Notes under the pieces: model-generated
Databases searched by the model: none
What the model saw: only the letters and a program-made list of their open reading frames with translations
What the model was told of the DNA's origin: nothing
Assembly (NCBI GenBank): GCA_964628285.1
Contig: CAZVNP010000058.1
Span: 1 to 16,865 of the forward strand
DNA from: JAPLDP01 sp964628285
GTDB taxonomy: Bacteria; Bacteroidota; Bacteroidia; Bacteroidales; JAGONC01
Reading direction: 5' to 3'
DNA length: 16,865 nt
Shown here: piece after piece, positions 14,728 to 16,865 of the stretch
Layout of the letters: every line of letters starts with the position of its first letter
Position numbering within the stretch: the first letter of the stretch is position 1
Made by a program: the position numbers and the translations under genes

Positions 14728-15239
14728 CATTTATCCGGCACTAATTTTAGCGCTGCCGAATTAATACAATACCTCAATCCTGTGGGTGGCGGCCCGTCGT
14801 TGAATACATGACCGAGGTGGCTGCCACAGTGCGCACACAGCACCTCTTCACGAGTCATCCCGTAACTCTTATCGATCTTGATATTGACATTATGCTCCAG
14901 CAACGGTGCATAGAACGAAGGCCATCCGCAACCGGCTTCGAACTTGGTGTCGGAGTTGAACAAGGCTTGGCCACAAGCCGCACAGTAATAGGTCCCCTTC
15001 TGGAAAAACTCATCGTAGATGCCTGTGAACGGCCTCTCCGTCCCTTTTTCCCTCAACACATGATATTGTTCCTGGGTTAGCTCTTTCTTCCATTCCGCAT
15101 CCGATTTTTCAACTGCATATTTCATGGCCGAATCCTCCTTTGAAGCCTTCACGTCAGAGGTTTTTGCATTCTGGCATGAGGAGTATATAAACGGAGATAA
15201 TAACAATGATGTCATTATCAGCACACGGTACTTTTTCAT
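14727..15239 (-). CDS. msrB: Peptide-methionine (R)-S-oxide reductase, lipoprotein form
   Basis: A 170-residue MsrB that reduces methionine-R-sulfoxide in oxidised proteins. The core has ELTQEQYHVLREKGTERPFT, the structural zinc pairs Cys86/89 (CAAC) and Cys135/138 (CAHC), GCGWPSF with Cys104 (candidate resolving Cys), the HLGHVFNDGP block and the catalytic Cys158 in RYCINS. The N-terminus is a hydrophobic signal ending YSSC (Cys22), a plausible though not ideal lipobox, followed by a polar linker, so the enzyme is probably anchored on the periplasmic side or outer membrane instead of being cytoplasmic. The stop lies at the edge of the palindromic repeat; tag is convergent. Confidence 0.95.
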   Translation of the reverse strand: MKKYRVLIMTSLLLSPFIYSSCQNAKTSDVKASKEDSAMKYAVEKSDAEWKKELTQEQYHVLREKGTERPFTGIYDEFFQKGTYYCAACGQALFNSDTKFEAGCGWPSFYAPLLEHNVNIKIDKSYGMTREEVLCAHCGSHLGHVFNDGPPPTGLRYCINSAALKLVPDK

Positions 15240-15275
15240 TGTAAATATTTAGTTTTATAACGGCAAATCTCATGA

Positions 15276-15308
15276 TTTTGTTCATCCGGCGATACTTTTA
15301 TACTTTTG
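15276..15308 (+). promoter_or_regulatory. Promoter of the transketolase transcript
   Basis: TTTTG (15276-15280) is followed after 20 bases by TACTTTTG (15301-15308), an exact TAnnTTTG box with ideal spacing for the Bacteroidota primary sigma factor. Transcription would start near 15314, about 150 bases before the transketolase ATG. Confidence 0.7.
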
Positions 15309-15324
15309 CTGAAAACAAGCTTTC

Positions 15325-15402
15325 ATGGACCTGTTATGGATTATCCGCGGTTGCATTCTCATGGTGGCGGCTGTTGTATGTGACCTGGAGGTTTCATCAT
15401 GA
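15325..15402 (+). CDS. Possible tiny hydrophobic leader ORF
   Basis: A 25-codon ORF, MDLLWIIRGCILMVAAVVCD followed by LEVSS, begins about 11 bases after the predicted transcription start and could form a short membrane helix. Its stop overlaps the start of a second tiny ORF (ATGA). I recognise no family. It may be a leader peptide, a small membrane protein, the remnant of a larger gene, or chance. Confidence 0.22.
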   Translation: MDLLWIIRGCILMVAAVVCDLEVSS

Positions 15403-15455
15403 AGCTTGTATCCAACGTCATCATGGCGTATCATCTCATTGCCGGTTTCTTTTAA
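15399..15455 (+). CDS. Second possible tiny leader ORF
   Basis: An 18-codon ORF (MKLVSNVIMAYHLIAGFF) begins in the ATGA overlap with the ORF before it and stops 10 bases before the transketolase ATG. The close chaining of two tiny ORFs and the real gene is suggestive of coupling, but there is no homology or codon evidence. Confidence 0.18.
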   Translation: MKLVSNVIMAYHLIAGFF

Positions 15456-15465
15456 AATCAGGATC

Positions 15466-16299
15466 ATGCCATTCACAAAAATAAACGATGCCGCTGCGTT
15501 AAGGCAAATAGCAAAGGAGATGCGTAAAGACATCATCCGCAGCCTGGCGGCGGCAGGGTCGGGACATCTGGGCGGTTCCCTCGACCTGGCCGATATTTTC
15601 GCCGTGCTCTACTTCCATGTCCTCAACCATGATCCCTCCGACCCTGCCTGGGACGAGAGGGACCGTCTGATCCTCTCGATAGGTCATGTGGCGCCGGTGC
15701 TGTACACGGCGCTGGCGCATGCCGGCTATTTCCCCAGGGAAGAGCTGCTGACGTTACGGCGTCTGGGCAGCCGTCTGCAGGGCCATCCCGGCCGTGAGCA
15801 CGGCCTTCCGGGCATCGAGCTGTCGGCAGGGTCACTGGGACAGGGACTGGCGGTGGGAGTGGGCCTGGCGCTGACAGCCAGGATGGATGGGAAAAAATGG
15901 CGTGTTTACACCATCCATGGCGACGGCGAGCTGCAGGAAGGAGCCGTCTGGGAAGCAGCGATGAGCGCCGCACACTATAAACTGGATAACCTCACCGCCC
16001 TCGTCGACCGTAACGGCGTCCAGATCGACGGCGCCACGTCGAAGGTCATGGGCCTCGAACCGCTGGCCGACAAATGGAGAGCCTTCGGATGGCATGTCAT
16101 CACCTGCGACGGCCATGACCATGAAGACATCATCAAAGCGTATGATGAGGCGGTGAGCATAAAAGGAAGACCGTCGGTTATCCTCGCAAGAACAGTCATG
16201 GGTAAAGGCGTCAGAAGCATCGAGGGCGATCACCGCTGGCATGGCAGGGCACCGACGGCGGAGGAGGCGGAGCGGTTTATTGAGGAAGTGGACAGTTGA
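15466..16299 (+). CDS. Transketolase, N-terminal subunit of the split form
   Basis: A 277-residue protein covering only the thiamine-diphosphate-binding (N-terminal) half of transketolase, the pentose-phosphate enzyme moving two-carbon units between sugars. Motifs: GSGHLGGSLD (31-40), SIGHVAPVLYTALA, the HPGREHGLPGIELSAGSLGQ block (107-126), and the cofactor motif GDGELQEG (152-159) running to DRNGVQIDG (181-189, Asn183). Two-gene transketolases usually have the C-terminal subunit directly downstream; here the next gene is an unrelated one on the other strand, so the partner must be elsewhere or missing. ATG 15466 is preferred over TTG 15406, which adds 20 unlike residues. The last two codons and the stop (GAC AGT TGA) merge into a 7-bp repeat. 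Confidence 0.92.
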   Translation: MPFTKINDAAALRQIAKEMRKDIIRSLAAAGSGHLGGSLDLADIFAVLYFHVLNHDPSDPAWDERDRLILSIGHVAPVLYTALAHAGYFPREELLTLRRLGSRLQGHPGREHGLPGIELSAGSLGQGLAVGVGLALTARMDGKKWRVYTIHGDGELQEGAVWEAAMSAAHYKLDNLTALVDRNGVQIDGATSKVMGLEPLADKWRAFGWHVITCDGHDHEDIIKAYDEAVSIKGRPSVILARTVMGKGVRSIEGDHRWHGRAPTAEEAERFIEEVDS

Positions 16300-16334
16300 A
16301 GTTGACAGTCATCAGTCGGCAGTCGGCAGTCGGC
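16291..16334. repeat. CAGTCGG tandem repeat after the transketolase gene
   Basis: Three perfect 7-bp copies of CAGTCGG lie at 16313-16333, preceded by related degenerate units (GACAGTTGA, GTTGACAGTCAT) from 16291. Short GACAGT/CAGTCGG arrays of this type are common between genes in environmental Bacteroidota (from memory). The transketolase stop codon lies inside the degenerate part. Confidence 0.82.
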
Positions 16335-16344
16335 CATCATGCAA

Positions 16345-16865
16345 TCATTTTTTTATAAATTTTCCTGACACTACCTGCCCCTCGATTAAAGCCCTTACAA
16401 TGTAAAGTCCTGTTGGTAATGTTCTAACGGTTATTTCCGTTTCTTTCACCCCATCCCGCATTATCTCTGAATACCATTTCTGGCCGTAGATATCATAGAT
16501 TTCGAGCAGGACATCACCCTTGTAATTGTACTTCCAGGTCGTAACATTGAAACCTGAGGAACTTGAATGAGTCGTTATGACTTCGGGCAATTTTACTTGT
16601 ACGCGATTAAAAGCCGGATTGGGACTTATTGTAAGCTGCGGTGATTCTTCCGTTTTTGTCTCTTCCACTCCAACGATATCACAGTCTAAGGGAATAGTGT
16701 CGGAAACAATGGGATGGTCGCATAAGCTGTCGTATACAAACGGCTGAGTGTAAATAGTGTCATACTCAAGGTCCTGGTTGAATTTGAACGCATAGATGTC
16801 CCAGTTATTACCAAAATAGAAGCCACCCATGATTAGAAGTTTATTATCAAATGTTTGAATACTTC
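16345..16865 (-). CDS. T9SS-secreted protein, C-terminal fragment
   Basis: The minus-strand frame stays open to the right edge, so the 5' end is outside the window and the Met near 16830 is internal. At least 172 residues are visible. The first part (SIQTFDNKLLIMGGFYFGNN, then WDIYAFKFNQDLEYDTIYTQ) looks like the end of a long surface repeat domain. After an acidic linker (GVEETKTEE) comes a type IX secretion C-terminal sorting domain of about 95 residues: LTISPNPAFNRVQVKLPE, LLEIYDIYGQKWYSEIM, LPTGLYIVRALIEGQVVSG and the ending KFIKK. The domain directs export across the outer membrane and cleavage or attachment at the surface. The substrate or enzyme activity cannot be seen. Confidence 0.9.
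   Translation of the reverse strand, partial: SIQTFDNKLLIMGGFYFGNNWDIYAFKFNQDLEYDTIYTQPFVYDSLCDHPIVSDTIPLDCDIVGVEETKTEESPQLTISPNPAFNRVQVKLPEVITTHSSSSGFNVTTWKYNYKGDVLLEIYDIYGQKWYSEIMRDGVKETEITVRTLPTGLYIVRALIEGQVVSGKFIKK

Noticed and set aside
15406..15465. TTG start adding 20 residues to the transketolase subunit
   Set aside because: The added residues do not resemble the family N-terminus and overlap the leader ORFs; ATG 15466 gives MPFTKIND, a normal start.

Overview
The window is a piece of a Bacteroidota chromosome, probably an environmental Bacteroidales-like lineage. The evidence is the five-gene Bat (aerotolerance) operon, a type IX secretion C-terminal sorting domain at the right edge, the DUF4293-rho gene pair, DUF3078, start sites without Shine-Dalgarno sequences, and several promoters of the Bacteroidota type (TTG or TTTG about 20 nt before TAnnTTTG). 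Nothing here is phage- or plasmid-like; it reads as core chromosome carrying dispersed intergenic repeats and two decayed genes.

Layout. 1-6658 (+): the back part of a moxR/DUF58/bat cluster, with an anchored BatD-like protein followed by batA, batB, batC, batD and batE, tightly spaced or overlapping. 6664-6883 (-): an mscL remnant that has lost its middle. 7093-9086 (+): a secreted protein with two TonB C-terminal domains, a DUF3078 outer-membrane protein, and a YfcE-type phosphodiesterase remnant that has also lost its middle. 9102-9254: a terminal-inverted-repeat element. 9270-9737 (-) and 10057-11718 (+): divergent DUF4293 and rho around a 319-bp region with good promoter candidates. 11721-13097 (-): mpl, convergent with rho. 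13289-14663 (+): a sirtuin and 3-methyladenine DNA glycosylase I (tag). 14613-14727: a palindromic repeat that supplies the last codons of tag. 14727-15239 (-): a lipoprotein-type MsrB. 15276-16299 (+): a good promoter, a leader with two tiny overlapping ORFs, and the N-terminal half of a split transketolase. 16291-16334: a 7-bp tandem repeat. 16345 to the edge (-): the C-terminal end of a T9SS-secreted protein.

How the genes work together. The Bat proteins are known as inner-membrane vWA and TPR proteins tied to a MoxR-type AAA+ ATPase, probably forming an envelope chaperone or stress complex. Mpl recycles peptidoglycan; Tag and MsrB are repair enzymes for alkylated DNA and oxidised methionine; rho is the transcription terminator. 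No single new pathway joins them.

I found no clear undescribed system. The observations most worth a second look are: the two neighbouring genes each broken by an internal deletion that spared both ends, repeats that have been drawn into the 3' ends of genes, the tiny ORFs just downstream of the transketolase promoter, the inverted repeat over the DUF4293 start-site region, and the homologous cytoplasmic tails on the first gene product and BatD.
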